Shown: in pieces, positions 1 through 10,640 of the stretch
Layout of the letters: every line of letters begins with the position of its first letter
Position numbering within the stretch: the first letter of the stretch is position 1
Assembly (NCBI RefSeq): GCF_016920785.2
Contig: NW_024609839.1
Coordinates: 10,008,196 to 10,072,195 of the forward strand
DNA: 64,000 bases
Reading direction: 5' to 3'
Source of the DNA: Ixodes scapularis
Lineage: Eukaryota; Arthropoda; Arachnida; Ixodida; Ixodidae
The notes under the pieces: model-generated
What the model was told of the DNA's origin: nothing
What the model saw: only the letters and a program-made list of their open reading frames with translations
Databases searched by the model: none
Made by a program: the position numbers and the translations under genes

Positions 1-675
1 TGGCCGTCTTAATGGCGCGGTCGACCCCCGCGAGAAAAATATCCCTTAGGACCGGTGCAACGCAAGAGCCTATACAGACTCCCGACTTTTGCAAAAAAAA
101 AAAAAAACGTTTTGCCACCCGATGAATGTCGAATTAAGATACAAATGTAGCAGCTCAAGAAAACTTTCTATAGGTACACTACTTGAGTTCCGGAACGAGA
201 GCTTACCGTGGGACTCACTGCATGACTTAACGGAGGCAAGTAGATGTTCGTGGGGGAGCGAGTAAAAAAGATCTTGAACGTCCACGCTGAAAACACTGTG
301 ATTGGACAGTTCATTTTACCTTAGTACTTCAACGACGGCTTCCGAATTGCATACTCTAAAGGCAGTCTTTGAAGAATCGGGCCTGGCGTCAATACTCAGA
401 TCTTAAGATTCTACAAATCCTTCTTCACCCATATAAAACTTGCGCACTATCACGACAGAAAGCTATACACGTAAGATTAATGATCTTCGTACTTCGCGTA
501 AGGGACTTTCTTTTACGCACTCTTTTATAATGCGGATGCAAGCTTTTTTAAGGCAGTGATCCGCCCGCCAGCCTTCGGGTGCTAGTCTTTCGTACGGCGA
601 GACGGAGTATAGTGGGACTCCTTGCGAGTTTCGCGCAATCGACCGCGCTTCATAACGACGGGCGCCATTTTCGTC
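1..675. other. No gene recognised
   Basis: I see no coding region of recognisable family here. A short homopolymer A run lies near 95-108. The segment 592-613 ends in a GAGACGGAGTATAG string that resembles the right terminus of the MITEs at 6152-6420 and 21066-21263, so it may be a solo relic end, but I found no left partner. Confidence 0.4.
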
Positions 676-915
676 ACTGGCATTGACGTTAGGCCGCTGA
701 CGTCACGCCGCGCATCGTCAACTGCTACTTAACGTCAGCTGACTACATGACGTGAGATTGTCCTTTCAAGTGACGTTGCACAGTGACGCCACGCGACTTA
801 AGGACGTCAGGTGACACCGTTAGTCACGTGATGTGATGACGTCACGTGACACTGGCGTCACGTGACAGTACGCAGTCAGGTTACAGTACATCGTCACGTG
901 ACACCATGACGGCAC
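676..915. repeat. Degenerate GTCACGTGAC / TGACGTCA array
   Basis: About 240 bases are built from imperfect copies of a short palindromic word (GTCACGTGAC, TGACGTCA, GTGACGCCACG). Spacing is irregular, roughly 12-20 bases, and many units are half-decayed. A second, shorter patch of the same vocabulary lies at 20040-20165. The words coincide with E-box (CACGTG) and CRE-like (TGACGTCA) sites, but nothing else suggests a regulatory region. I read it as a degenerate minisatellite, possibly the repetitive end of a transposon. Confidence 0.6.
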
Positions 916-2239
916 GTAGAAACATATTCATGAGACTGCTGATGATGGAAAAAATAAAACCAAATCGTTTTCGCTAATTATACCAGAAAAGTTCCCGGGC
1001 GATAAAATCAATAAAGCTAGGTGGGTGCTAAGCCGCCGAAACAACGGGCGCGAATTCAGGTGGGGCTACAACACTTGAAACTGTAGTGCCCGACTTTAGA
1101 AGTGTTCTTCAGTGACAAGGACGCGGTGTTATTTCGTGTCCAATAGCATTCAATAACACGTTCAGGCAGCCACACCAATGACAGTAAATAGCTTCGTCGT
1201 TTCCTCGATTTCGCAGTTTCGTCGCTTCCTGGATTTCAATCCTTCGCGCGCAATTTTCGAAGCATTTTTTAATTACCAAAAGGCCGTCCTAGTTTGTATA
1301 CAATAATATTGTTTAACAGGTTCGGAAAATGCACCCTTGCTGGTTCCAGGATGCTACGTAAGTTTTGTCCGGAGCGCTACTCGGTTTAAAACAAAACGCC
1401 TACGCGAACCTTATGGCGCGCGCTCGCAACTTTACAGTTCATTCAGTCGATCTGCTCCTAAGTGACACCTTACCGGCTCCGACGTCACACCTCAGCTGCC
1501 GCTATGTTTCACCTTACGGGATGTGTCACCTCGTATAATTAAGACCCGAATGTGTAAAACTATAATAACCTTGCTGATTGCACCGCAGAAAAAGTATTTG
1601 TGCTTCGAAATGTCGCAATACAATAAGTTCAATGAGAAAAGTTCGCGCGCGACATTCGAACCACGCATATTGCGGTGATTCGTATTTGCAGACTGTCATT
1701 TGTAGGATGAATGAGCTGTGAGGGACTAATACAGTCTCGGTGTGACGATATGAACCGGACTTATAGTGGCGATGTAGTGGAGGCGCGAAAGACATGGGCT
1801 CGTGGCAGAGGACCGAGTCAGTGGCCGAGAATGCAGGCATCGCGGCACTGGTGAACCAGACAACCAAGGTAAGCCCCGTACAGGCGCCCAAAGGCTACGG
1901 GGGCTGAAATCAGGCTTGCTCGGGATTCACCGCTGCCTGGAATCATCGCCATGAAGAATCAACATCCAGGCCCAAGGCTGCTGTGTTTGCCAAGAACCAG
2001 CGGCACGTTGTGAGCGGAACCTCTCTGACTGGTTTAACGTGGACTTGTATATAGCTAGCGATCGTTCCCATGATTCTTGATTCTATTTTGTAAACAATAT
2101 ATATTCGTTTGAACACACTGTTTTGGAATCCCGAGTCCTCATTCCATTTTCCATCACAATCTGGCTTCCATGACAGCGCACTCTCTTCTTAACAACTTCT
2201 AGAGAATGAAATTCAAGGACGATGCTGTAGGAGAATAAG
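916..2239. other. Unassigned; may include the 5' LTR of the next element
   Basis: No protein family is recognisable. The stretch directly precedes a plus-strand gypsy gag, so a 5' LTR would be expected here. TATATAG near 2047-2053 could be promoter-like, but I cannot define LTR ends or match a second LTR downstream. Confidence 0.25.
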
Positions 2240-3460
2240 ATTATGGATACCGAAAAATCAATAGCACTCAGTGAAGAACTGAAAAATGCTGATGTAGAAC
2301 TTCGTGACTGGGTAGAGCAAGAGGGCAACAAAACCGACCAAAACGTGTGAGGCAAGGAGAAGAGTGCGTCAGGTTGCGGGAAGATGCACGTGAGGCAGCG
2401 ATAGAGGCGCAAGAAAGGGCAGAAATCGAGTTATGCAGATTTCGCCAGGGACAGAAAGTTCTACGAATGCGTCTTCAGCTCTGAGGAGGTAACGGAACCT
2501 CGGGAGATACCGATCCGCAGGGTACCGGCGATGGGAAAAGCTCAGTAACGAAAGCTAACTATCGAAGTTCCCATATACTAAATCCACCATTTACTGAAAA
2601 AAGGAATGCCCTGGATCCGTACATCCAACGCTTCGAACGAGTTGCGAGCAGCCAGAAGTGACCTCAAGAGAAATGGGCGATGTTTCTAAGTTTATGTCTC
2701 ACCGGCTAATATCTGACAGTTGTTGGCAGGATGACCTCAGGAGAGTAACTTGACTATGCAATGGTCAATCTCAAACCATTACAGAGGTTTCACTGCAGTA
2801 CCGAAGAATATCGCGAAAAGTTCCGGGAAAGCAAGCCAGAGAGGCAGAGACGGGGAACCAATTCATGGCTCGGCTCCTCGGTTACTTCGACAGCTGGATT
2901 GACACGGGTGGGTTCACGACTACTTTTGAAGGACTGAAAGACTTATTAGTTGGCGGTCAGTTCCTGAAAAGATGTAGCACCAAACTGGTTTGTATTTTTA
3001 AATTAGAGAAATTGCAAGTGTTGAGGATTTGCCCGCAACAGCTGACCATTCCTTAGAAGCACAAGGACAAACTTGCTTGGCTAAAATAAACGAAGAGGAA
3101 GTAGGACACAAGGGCGGAGCGCGGAACAAAGAAGGTGGTCGACCACAGCTTCAAACCTTGGAACCGGGTCGTTGCTTTCTCTGCAACGAGCCGAATCAAA
3201 GAGCAGCCGATTGCTGAACTGGTTCCAAGAACAAACGCAGCCCCGTGTGTTGGAGATGTGGCCAGGCCGGGTACAAGTCAGAGACGTGTAACGGCAAGCC
3301 AGAAGGAATGAATGACAAGGCGCCCTAGGCTTCTTGTATAATTACGGATATTTACAAAAAACATCAAAAGAAGAGAGGTTTGTCCTGCTGAAAAACGAGG
3401 AAGACCCACCATTTGTAAATGCGGCAATGAGAAAGGCCCCACGGTTTCTGGTGCAAAAAA
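2240..3460 (+). pseudogene. gag: Gag polyprotein remnant
   Basis: Gag of a Ty3/gypsy element, normally the structural protein of the retrotransposon particle. From 2581 the text reads as a capsid-like segment (motifs PPFTEKRNALDPYIQRFER, then QEKWAMFLSLCLTG), continuing into MARLLGYFDSWID near 2865. Reading it needs repeated frame changes, and stops are frequent. Two CCHC knuckles follow. At 3173-3214 the pattern is C-x2-C-x4-Q-x4-C and at 3248-3289 it is C-x2-C-x4-Y-x4-C, so the zinc-binding histidine is lost in both. No start codon can be assigned. Confidence 0.7.
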
Positions 3461-3480
3461 TGCCAGTAGTGAGAGGTTAA

Positions 3481-3948
3481 GTGGGGAACCGAACAGCAGT
3501 ATTAAGAGACAGTGGTTGCAACAGGGTCGTAGTGAGGAGGGATCTGGTTTCAGATCATCAGCTAACCGGCGTTACCAGCCCAGTTTTCCGTATTCATAGG
3601 AAAAGTCAATACTTACCGGAGGCTGAGATTCAAGTGAAAATGCTGCATTTTACGGATAGAATAACGGCCAAGTGCATGGAGAATCCGTTAGATAATCTGG
3701 TACTCGAAAACGTTGATAGAGTGAGAAGGATCAGTAACCCCGACGAGGAATGGAATAGAAAAAGGCCAACAATGTCCGTAGAGAGCAAAGAGGAACCGTC
3801 CTCTAGGGGTACTGCAGAAGAGAGCGTGACCGCCGAAAGACTCGCCGTTAGCGAGAAAAAGTTACGACTAGACAGTGAAGTCTTGAAAAGAAATGAAGAA
3901 TGTGCGGGGGGCGCTGAAAAAAGCAACCAGCAGGACGACGAGTTTTGA
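3481..3948 (+). pseudogene. pol: Retropepsin and linker
   Basis: Aspartic protease region of the same element. The frame is open for 155 codons, and LRDSGC at about 3505-3519 is the expected position of the D-S/T-G catalytic triad. The downstream half (charged, E/K/R-rich, about residues 85-155) resembles the low-complexity linker between protease and integrase in tick Gmr1-like elements. The first codon in the window is GTG, and the frame is open only by chance survival. The protease-like identity is moderately sure because the flap region is not obvious. Confidence 0.6.
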
Positions 3949-3949
3949 G

Positions 3950-5190
3950 CTACCCAATCATAATACTGGAACATACAGAGATTAACCACACCAAGCTGGA
4001 AACGGTCCAGAGATATGACGAAACGCTGAGGAAGTACTTTGCGGCCGTTGGGAGGAAGTTCGTCTAGGTGCAATTTCAAGAATTGTTTGTGTTACGTAAG
4101 GATCTTCTGTACAGGAGATAAGAATCCATCATACGAGGAATGGAAACAACTGGTGATGCCAAAGGACTATCGAATGATGGCACTGAGGCCGGCACATGAA
4201 GAAATCATGGCGAGCCACCAAGGGGCGAAGAAATCACTGATCGCATCCAGGCAGAATTCTACTGGCCCGGAATTTTAATGAAGGTCAAGCGATTTGTAAA
4301 ATCGCGTGATGTGTGTCGGAGGACCTCTACCGAGCACATGTTTACCAGAGCGCCTCTCGGAGCCATGCCGACATTAGTACTCCTTTTCAAAGAATCGGCA
4401 TCGATATCATTGGATCAATCAAGCCAGTGTCTGAGACGATAAATCGGTATATCCTTATGATAGTAGTCTTCACGACCAGGTATCCAGATGACATTGCTTA
4501 GAAGAACATCGACACAGTAGAAGTTGCTGAAGGCCTACAGCAGGTGTTGACACGAGTCGGCCTGCTACGAGAAACTGCCAGCGACCAAGGATCCTGCTTC
4601 GCATCAACCAAGATGAAGGAGATCAGCCGCTTAATATCATTCGAACATGTGATGACGACTCCGTACCATCCATAGTGCAATGGATTCGTAGAGCGTTTCA
4701 ATGGGACATTAAAACACATGATGAAAGGATGTGCCAGGAAAAGCCACGATGCTGGTACTTGTAGCTTACACCATTCTTTTTCGCGTACCGCGAAGGGCCG
4801 CAGAGTAGTTCGATGTTTTCCCCGTTCGATCTTCTATACGGAAGGTATGCCCAAGTCACTACGCCAGTTCTGAAATAGCTTTGGACAAACGAGAATATCG
4901 ACGCTAAGATAAGACTTCATACGGTATGTGCTAGATCTCCGGAGGAGGCTAGAAGAAACGTGCAAGGCTGCCTACGAGAAACTCGGGATACGCACTCGAC
5001 ACAAAAAGGACACTACAAAAAGACGAGTTACGCACGACAACTGCAAGAAGAAGACAGAGTGTTGATCTTGCTACCAACGGAGAAGAACAAGTTGATCCTA
5101 CAGTGTGAAAGGACCATTTAGGATAATCGAGAGAAGGAGCGACATAGACTACGATGTTGACCTCAGATGAAAAACGACTTCATTTAATAT
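3950..5190 (+). pseudogene. pol: Integrase (zinc-binding, core, C-terminal part)
   Basis: DDE integrase, which inserts the element's cDNA. After a leader, MALRPAHEEIMASHQGAKK (about 4179-4236) is the H-H half of the HHCC domain. The core follows: FQRIGIDIIGSIKP (first D near 4400), then ETASDQGSCF (second D) near 4570 and TTPYHP...NGFVERFNGTLKH near 4655-4716 (E motif). The C-terminal stretch ends with GPFRIIERRSDIDYDVDL near 5111-5165, typical of the last part of integrase. At least three frame changes and several stops break it. It continues directly into the RT preamble at 5210, which fixes the IN-before-RT order. Confidence 0.75.
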
Positions 5191-5881
5191 AAATATGGTA
5201 AAGAAGTAAGAGGAAAAAAAATACCTAGGCGATCCTGAACAAGTCTCGGCTGGGATCGTGGTCGAAGAAAAATCCGAAGAACAGGAGGTCTCACATGCTT
5301 CTCTTCACCAGCTGCGAAACCACAGGGATGTGCATATATCTGGAGGGCTCACTGAGTGTCAAGTCAGCGAGGTGAACAGACTGCTAGACACATTTCAGGA
5401 TGCATTTTCTGATCTTCCCAGTCAAAGAAACCTTTGTACAATGTCAACTGACACTGACGCCTGATGTACCGATCCAAGTACGATAATACTCTGTTACTTC
5501 TTCGCCACAAGCGCAAGATATAGTAGAAAAGGAAATAGATGCTGTCTTATCTGCGTGTAGCTGATAACAGCATGCCATGAAGTATTCACTTTTATGTCTG
5601 ACGTCAGAGTGCTATGCGCCTGCGTACTGTGTATCTTTTCTGTTTATATTGAGCCCCGATATGAAGTTCCAGACAGTCACTGTTCTGAGGCTGCCAGTGT
5701 TGCACCTTATTATAAAGTGCTTTGCCAGATATGCGTCTCGGCCCCAAATGTAGCAATTAGCGACGAGGATGGGACCCCTCTGCAGAGAAAGTAGCAGCCA
5801 AAAAGAACGCGCCCAAACCGGCGAACGTGACTCAGCTGAAAGCTTTTTTGGGCTTCGTAAAGTTCTATGCGAAATTTTTAC

Positions 5882-6150
5882 CTGTACTTCGTATCAGCCT
5901 AGGTCCGAGCGTGGCCGCTGTTACGAGCTGAAGGTCAAACCAAACAGCGCAAAAAGGGCAACGTCATGATGACGTTCTTCGCTCTTGATAGGACGAGCCG
6001 GCGGAGGAGCACACACAGAAAGACGGCAAACACCGCTGGTCCTATCAACTGCGGAGAGCGCGCCATGACGGTGTGCCTTTCTCGCCGTTAGGTTGGCCCT
6101 TCGGCTCATAACGTCGGCTACGCTCGAACCTAAGGTGAACCAAAGTATGG
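5882..6150. mobile_element. Foldback MITE, copy A
   Basis: About 269 bases are nearly palindromic from end to end. The left end (5882, TGTACTTCGTATCAGCCTAG) is the reverse complement, with mismatches, of the right end (CTAAGGTGAACCAAAGTATGG to 6150). Arms of about 110 bases enclose a central loop around 5990-6045. It carries no coding potential. It sits immediately beside copy B and inside the RT region of the gypsy element. Confidence 0.75.
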
Positions 6151-6151
6151 T

Positions 6152-6420
6152 CTATACTTCGTTTCAGCTTAGGTCCGAGCGCGGCCGATGTTGTGAGCCG
6201 AAGGGCCAATCGAACAGCGAAAGAGGCACAACGTCATGGCGTGCTCTCTGCAGTTGATAGGACCAGCCGGTATTCGCCGTCTCTCTGTGCGTGCTCCTCC
6301 GCCGGCTACTCCTATCAAGCCCAGAGAGCGCGCCATGACGTTGTGCTTTTTGAGCTGTTTGATTGCCCCTTTGGCTCATAACATCGGCCGCGCTCGGACC
6401 TAAGGTGAAACGGAGTATAG
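6152..6420. mobile_element. Foldback MITE, copy B
   Basis: Left terminus CTATACTTCGTTTCAGCTTA (6152) is the inverted counterpart of right terminus TAAGGTGAAACGGAGTATAG (to 6420). The arms run almost to the middle. Its central loop (GATAGGACCAGCCGG through CGGCTACTCCTATC) is the reverse complement of the loop in copy A, so the two copies lie in opposite orientation. The termini also match the MITE at 21066-21263. It has no ORF of its own, so a transposase in trans would be needed. Confidence 0.8.
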
Positions 6421-6559
6421 CTACTGTGCTAGATCCGCTGCATTATCCGTTGCGTAGAGAGACGAAATGGCACTGGTCACGACAGTGTGACAACGCATTC
6501 AGAGCTTGTAAAGAAATGTCGTCAAGCGAGTATGTTACAGTCAACTCTAACCGACTAAA

Positions 6560-7003
6560 TAGAAATAGAAACGACAATGCGATGAACGAGTTTTTCAGTC
6601 ACCGTGATGTTTATATGCATAGCTTTTTTTTCACCGGACTGTTACTGAATGGAACAAGCTTCCCTCACAGCTGGTAAACGAAGACTGCCCTGTTGCGTTC
6701 TCAGATGGCCTCCAGTCACTCGTCACTGGTGACGCAAGTTCTTAGATTGGCTAGTATACATTCTGTACCCCTGCATTTTACGGCTGATCTTTCTTGGTCA
6801 ATTTTTTGTGCGTATGCGGCGTATAGCTCTGCCTTTGCATGCGTACAGATCTACCCATGTTTACTTAGGGTCTGCTTTGTTGTACATAATTCTGCTTTTA
6901 TGTGATTTTTTCGCTGCTTCCAGTTATCTTTTCATTGCTTTTGCCTTGGCCCCTTTATAGGCGGCCGGCGATTTCCACCAATAAATAAATAAATAAATAA
7001 ATA
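6560..7003 (+). mobile_element. Possible LINE 3' end with (AATA)n tail
   Basis: A T-rich stretch with no ORF ends in GGCCCCTTTATAGGCGGCC (6949-6967), a short stem-loop. A (AATA)n run follows from 6981 to 7003. This layout (stem-loop, then a tetranucleotide tail) is the same as the two clearer LINE ends at 33854-33916 and 48892-48945. The upstream boundary is arbitrary. Confidence 0.35.
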
Positions 7004-7877
7004 TACTTCGCGTAGCGAAGAGTGATTCGGCGTGCGCGAACCGTAGCCCAGGACCCGCGGGCCAAAGGAGTGGGAGTTTGAAAGAGACAACTCCAAGCTG
7101 CGAAGCACGCTCACGGTCAGCTAGCACGATGTTGACGAATCCGAAGGCTGAGTGAGGAAATCACGTCCGCGTCATCAATGTAGAGGAGTCGTGAGACGAC
7201 GGGCTGAACGACGCACTTTTTAATTAGACATCATCTGGAAGCCTAGCTGCTTGCAACTCGTGCTCACTTAATCACCTTTCTCTTTTCTCGTGGTCGAACC
7301 GCTACTGCTATATTGGGGAGAACGCCGATCAGTTAACTGAGGTAGACTAACTCAGTTGAACTCAATGATTGTTACCAGCTCAGTGAAAGTTGGCACCGCC
7401 ATGTAACCGCGGCTGATCGCGATTGAATCAACAGTAGTTGGCCCAATGACAAGTTAAGACGGCTGCTGTAACTATGGTGTAAATATGCTACACATCAGAG
7501 TAGCGACCCTTACCCATCTTAAGGCTTAAAACCATTGTTGCCAGTCATGCGAAGCTTTATTTGATACAACAGGGAACACTTTTCCGCCCTTCACAAATTT
7601 TTAAACAGTTCGCGAGAGAGCAAAGTAATATGCATTAACTTCCTAACAGAGTATCATTCTGTTAAGAACGACAAATAAAGCAGTCAGTACACTTTGACGG
7701 GGTTAGATCAACTGGCGTCGTGGTCGTCTTCATTCGTTTTCCTTGCGTCGTTAATACTGCTCCATCCTCTTTTCTACCGTTTTGTTTTGTTTTTAATTGA
7801 GAATACAAAGAAATTAGCAAAATCATTGGAGTAAAAACAACAGAAGGAAACAGAGAGCGTAATAAAAAGAAAAAAAA
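7004..7877. other. Unassigned; possible LTR of the following minus-strand element
   Basis: No coding region is seen. The position, directly downstream (in minus-strand sense) of a gypsy integrase C-terminus, is where a 3' LTR would be expected. A minus-strand AATAAA lies near 7556-7562. I cannot define LTR termini or a matching partner. Confidence 0.25.
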
Positions 7878-9060
7878 TTACGAAATCTGCTGGAATGATT
7901 CATCATAGCTTAGTCTCCGTGGAGGTTGTCTTTTTCTGCCTGCCCTGCGTGAAGTGTGTTCATTCCGCCTCTGAGCTTGCCTGACGTACTCATGCGCCGT
8001 CTGAGCTTCTTGCTTATATGTTTTGTCTGGTCGAGGTGATTCCAGTAGTCCCTCATCTTCCACTTTTGAGTCGTCCTCATTGTCATCGTCATTTGTTAAT
8101 TGAACGTATTTTTTACATGTATTCAAGAAATGGAACATGTTGCGGCAGAACACGCTGTTATCTTCTGTGATGACGCTGAATGACTTTGAAGCTACGTATG
8201 ACTGCACCCTGTTTTTTGCGACTCATTTTTTGTTGCTTAAAATCCGAACATTGTCTCCTGGCTGCAATTGTCCTAATTTTCGTCCTATCTGAAGGTTTTG
8301 TGTGTGTTTTTGTACAGAACCTCCAAAAGTAACCCGCGACTTATAAGCAGCTCTAATGGTGAGCGACCGCCCTCCAGCGGAGCCGCACGGTAGCTGAGTA
8401 GAGCCAGCCAGAAATCCTTGCTGGTAGCCTGCACCTTTTGGAGCAGCCGCTTGACCACCCGGACGCCCTTTTCCGCTGGGCAGTTGGAATGGGGATACCG
8501 AGGGCTTGACACTGAATGAATGAAGTCATACCGCGCAGAAAAGTCTTTAAATTATTTCGCAGAAAACTGTGGGCCTCCGTCAGTGGAGACCTCTAATGGC
8601 TTCTATGACGAGAAAAATTTATAGCAAGTTTGGCTATCACCCCACTAGCAGTTAGGTCCTGTAGCTCTTCCACTTACGGAAAATCGGAGTACGGATAATA
8701 AACAACTAGTATTTAAGCAGCACAGATTTTGGCCAAGCAATCGCCAATGGCTGCGGATGTTCTTGTGGCCAACGGCCATTGGCCAATGGCCAGAGAAAGG
8801 CCAGTCATGGGCCAATCTCTGGCCACTGTCTGGCCACTGGCCGAAGGACCATTGCTAGCCATTGGCAAATGCTTGGCCAACTCTGTCCTGCTTGAGTAAT
8901 GTCTTCAATCAAGTTCAAACAAGTCTGCCCCTACTCGGCCCCAAGGACTTTTCTGAACCTCACGTATACGCAAAGGTTCATTTTTCTGTCTGTATGCGAA
9001 GACTTGGCAAGTCTCACATTGCCTGATTAATGCAGTGATGTCCGCATTAATTCCTGGCCA
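7878..9060 (-). pseudogene. pol: Integrase core and C-terminal tail, interrupted by a MITE
   Basis: CETCQVFAYRQKNEPL near 9030-8970 is the C-C half of the zinc finger. The core text SYLLVVYYPYSDFP lies near 8700, downstream of the MITE at 8729-8880. The frame 8512-8285 reads SPRYPHSNCPAEKGVRVVKR and then ALLSYRAAPLEGGRSPLELL, the E-motif region and the segment after it. The last frame, 8207-7878, is a 109-codon acidic and then basic tail ending in RRAGRKRQPPRRLSYDESF, resembling the end of K02A2.6-like polyproteins. Stops separate the pieces. Confidence 0.75.
8729..8880. mobile_element. TGGCCA-rich MITE
   Basis: A 152-base insertion with 24-base terminal inverted repeats: TTGGCCAAGCAATCGCCAAT at 8729 against its reverse complement ending GCTTGGCCAA at 8880, with two mismatches in the 24. 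The interior is made of repeated TGGCCA and CATTGGCC words. It interrupts the integrase core of the minus-strand gypsy element, with recognisable integrase text on both sides. Confidence 0.8.
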
Positions 9061-9329
9061 ATAAACAAGGTTTGTTGCCCTTGCTGTACACTTGTTGAAA
9101 TATAGGTCGCTGGGATGTATTTGTCTAAGTATTTATTTGCGCATTGCTGTAAGAATTACTACTTTGCATTCTTTCAAGAAGACTCCGTTGACCACAAAAA
9201 GCTCTGTCATGATGGTCGTTGACTCACCTAGGATTGGTGTAGGCTGCCCAAAATCCGGCGGCCTACCAGTGTTGAAAGCACCGCATTTGCATGCATTTCA
9301 ACGTCGGTGGAGCTTTCTTCGACTTGTGG

Positions 9330-10035
9330 CTCGCAAGATATGCGAGAAAGTGTGTCCGCGATCACCAGCTTCTTTCTCGGAACAATCTGCAAATCAATTT
9401 CAATCTTCAGCAGACGGGGAAATAGTCATTGCTTCATCGGTGGCAATTCACTTAAGTCTTTTTCGGAGCAAGAGCGATCCAATGCTGATGGCCGATTTCA
9501 ACTAATACTTTCTTTCCCAGTAAAAACTCGGCAGATTTCTCTCACCCAAGTACAATTAGTAATGCCTCCTTCTCAATCTGGCAAATCTACGCCCTGTGTC
9601 TGTAAGTGCTCTTGACGAATATGCCACCACTTTCCTATCCTGTCCATTATGCTGTAACAATGCAGCACCAAGATTAAAGGCAGATGCGTCTGTTGAGACT
9701 TTCCTAGGCCTAGCGGGATCAAAACTTTTCAACACCGGCGCTTGAGTCACCATTTTTTTTTATTTGCCGCCACTCATTTTTGTGGACCCTCAACCATTCA
9801 AAAGCAATGTCCTGCCTGATGAGTTTACGCAGGGACTCGGTCTGCCTTGACTGATGAGGAAGTATTTGCCAGAGCAATGGACAGCCCCTAACAAATTCTG
9901 AACTTCTTTTTGACTTGACGGAGAAGGTAGCGCTGCCACACACTTTGCAAGGTCTTGATTTGGCTCAATGCCCGCGGCACTACTGTTATTCCCTAGATAT
10001 GTGATTTCTTTGGCCCCAAAGACACACTTTCCCAT
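9330..10035 (-). pseudogene. pol: RT connection and RNase H
   Basis: The segment 10035-9790 reads EITYLGNNSSAAGI, then PSPSSQKEVQNLLGAV, the connection after RT. After a frameshift, 9753-9556 contains VSTDASAFNLGAALLQ, the first RNase H aspartate block, and VVAYSSRALTDTGRRFA, and the text then continues as QIEKEALL and RFAEFLLGKKVLVEI. This is typical of the gypsy RNase H that removes the RNA template. Several frame changes occur. Confidence 0.75.
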
Positions 10036-10039
10036 GTTT

Positions 10040-10640
10040 AGGGTAGTCCTTCAGCTTGTATAGCGTTGAGCACTCCGCGCAAGCTTTGCTAATGCTCTGC
10101 TTGTGTTACACCTCAGATCAAGACAACATCAATATATACCCGGACTCTTAAAAGGCCATCTAGAAGGTCGCTCATTGTACGCTAAAACACTTCTGGAGCT
10201 GAAGCGAGTCCAAAAGGTAGTCGTAGAAATAGGTATCGTTCAAAAGGCGTACTAAAGGTGCAGATTTGAGATGTGCCGTCATCTAGCGGTATTTGATTAA
10301 AACTGCTGTTGGCGTCAAGCCTACTAAATAAGCGGCGTGCGCCAAATCCGCTTCAATTTCCCCTTTCTAGGAATTTGAAAATCTTCTCTATTGAGTGCTT
10401 TATTATATGACGAGGATCCATGCATATTCTAAACTTATTGTTATTTTTGCGTGCTATAACTAAAAGACTCACCCAGTCTGAAGGCTCTCGAGCTTTCGCG
10501 ATAACACCGGCTTCCTCCATTCAATCCAGCTCTGCCTTGAGAGGTGCTCTGAGTGCGTGCGGTACCCTACAAGCTGGTTGTACTGCAGGGATGGCGCTTT
10601 CACGGAGAACCATTTTTATGGTCTTTTTGCACATCCTACG
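10040..10640 (-). pseudogene. pol: Reverse transcriptase
   Basis: RNA-directed DNA polymerase domain of the minus-strand gypsy element. Reading from 10640 downward, I see the motif series EAGVIAKAREPSDWVS, KNNKFRICMDPRHI, SRLDANSSFNQIPLDD, TFSTPFERYLFLRLPFGLAS and VYIDVVLI. These are RT blocks in the correct order. The catalytic Y-x-D-D box has become YIDV, removing the second aspartate, and at least three stops are present. It is not functional. Confidence 0.8.

Larger units (their letters stand above)
2240..6545 (+). mobile_element. Decayed Ty3/gypsy retrotransposon, Gmr1-like gene order
   Basis: The fragments, in order, are a gag matrix/capsid region, two degenerate zinc knuckles, a retropepsin, an integrase zinc-binding and core region, an integrase C-terminus, and then the RT N-terminal segment, the RT/RNase H connection and the RNase H approach. 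Integrase therefore lies upstream of RT, as in the Gmr1 lineage and opposite to ordinary gypsy elements. The copy is dead: it has stops and frameshifts throughout, the RT palm is missing, and two MITEs sit in it at 5882-6420. No LTR pair is visible. Confidence 0.8.
5210..6545 (+). pseudogene. pol: Reverse transcriptase / RNase H remnant split by MITEs
   Basis: The first part (5258-5464 frame, continuing to about 5560) contains FQDAFSDLPSQ, the usual lead-in to gypsy RT, then PDVPIQVR and IVEKEIDAVL. The catalytic palm is absent: about 200 bases at 5560-5770 show no RT similarity. The text resumes with QLKAFLGFVKFYAKFLP just before 5882, the RT-RNase H connection. It is then cut by two MITEs and resumes at 6421 as ATVLDPLHYPLRRETKWHW. 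The frame dies at about 6545 before any RNase H catalytic motif. Confidence 0.75.
7878..10640 (-). mobile_element. Decayed Ty3/gypsy retrotransposon pol region
   Basis: On the minus strand the order is RT (10640 to 10040), RT-RNase H connection and RNase H (10035 to about 9330), integrase zinc finger (about 9010), integrase core (about 8960-8290) and a polyprotein tail (8207-7878). This is the standard gypsy RT-RH-IN order, so it is a different lineage from the element at 2240-6545. Gag is not present. Stops and frameshifts are frequent, and a 152-bp MITE lies in the integrase core at 8729-8880. Confidence 0.8.
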
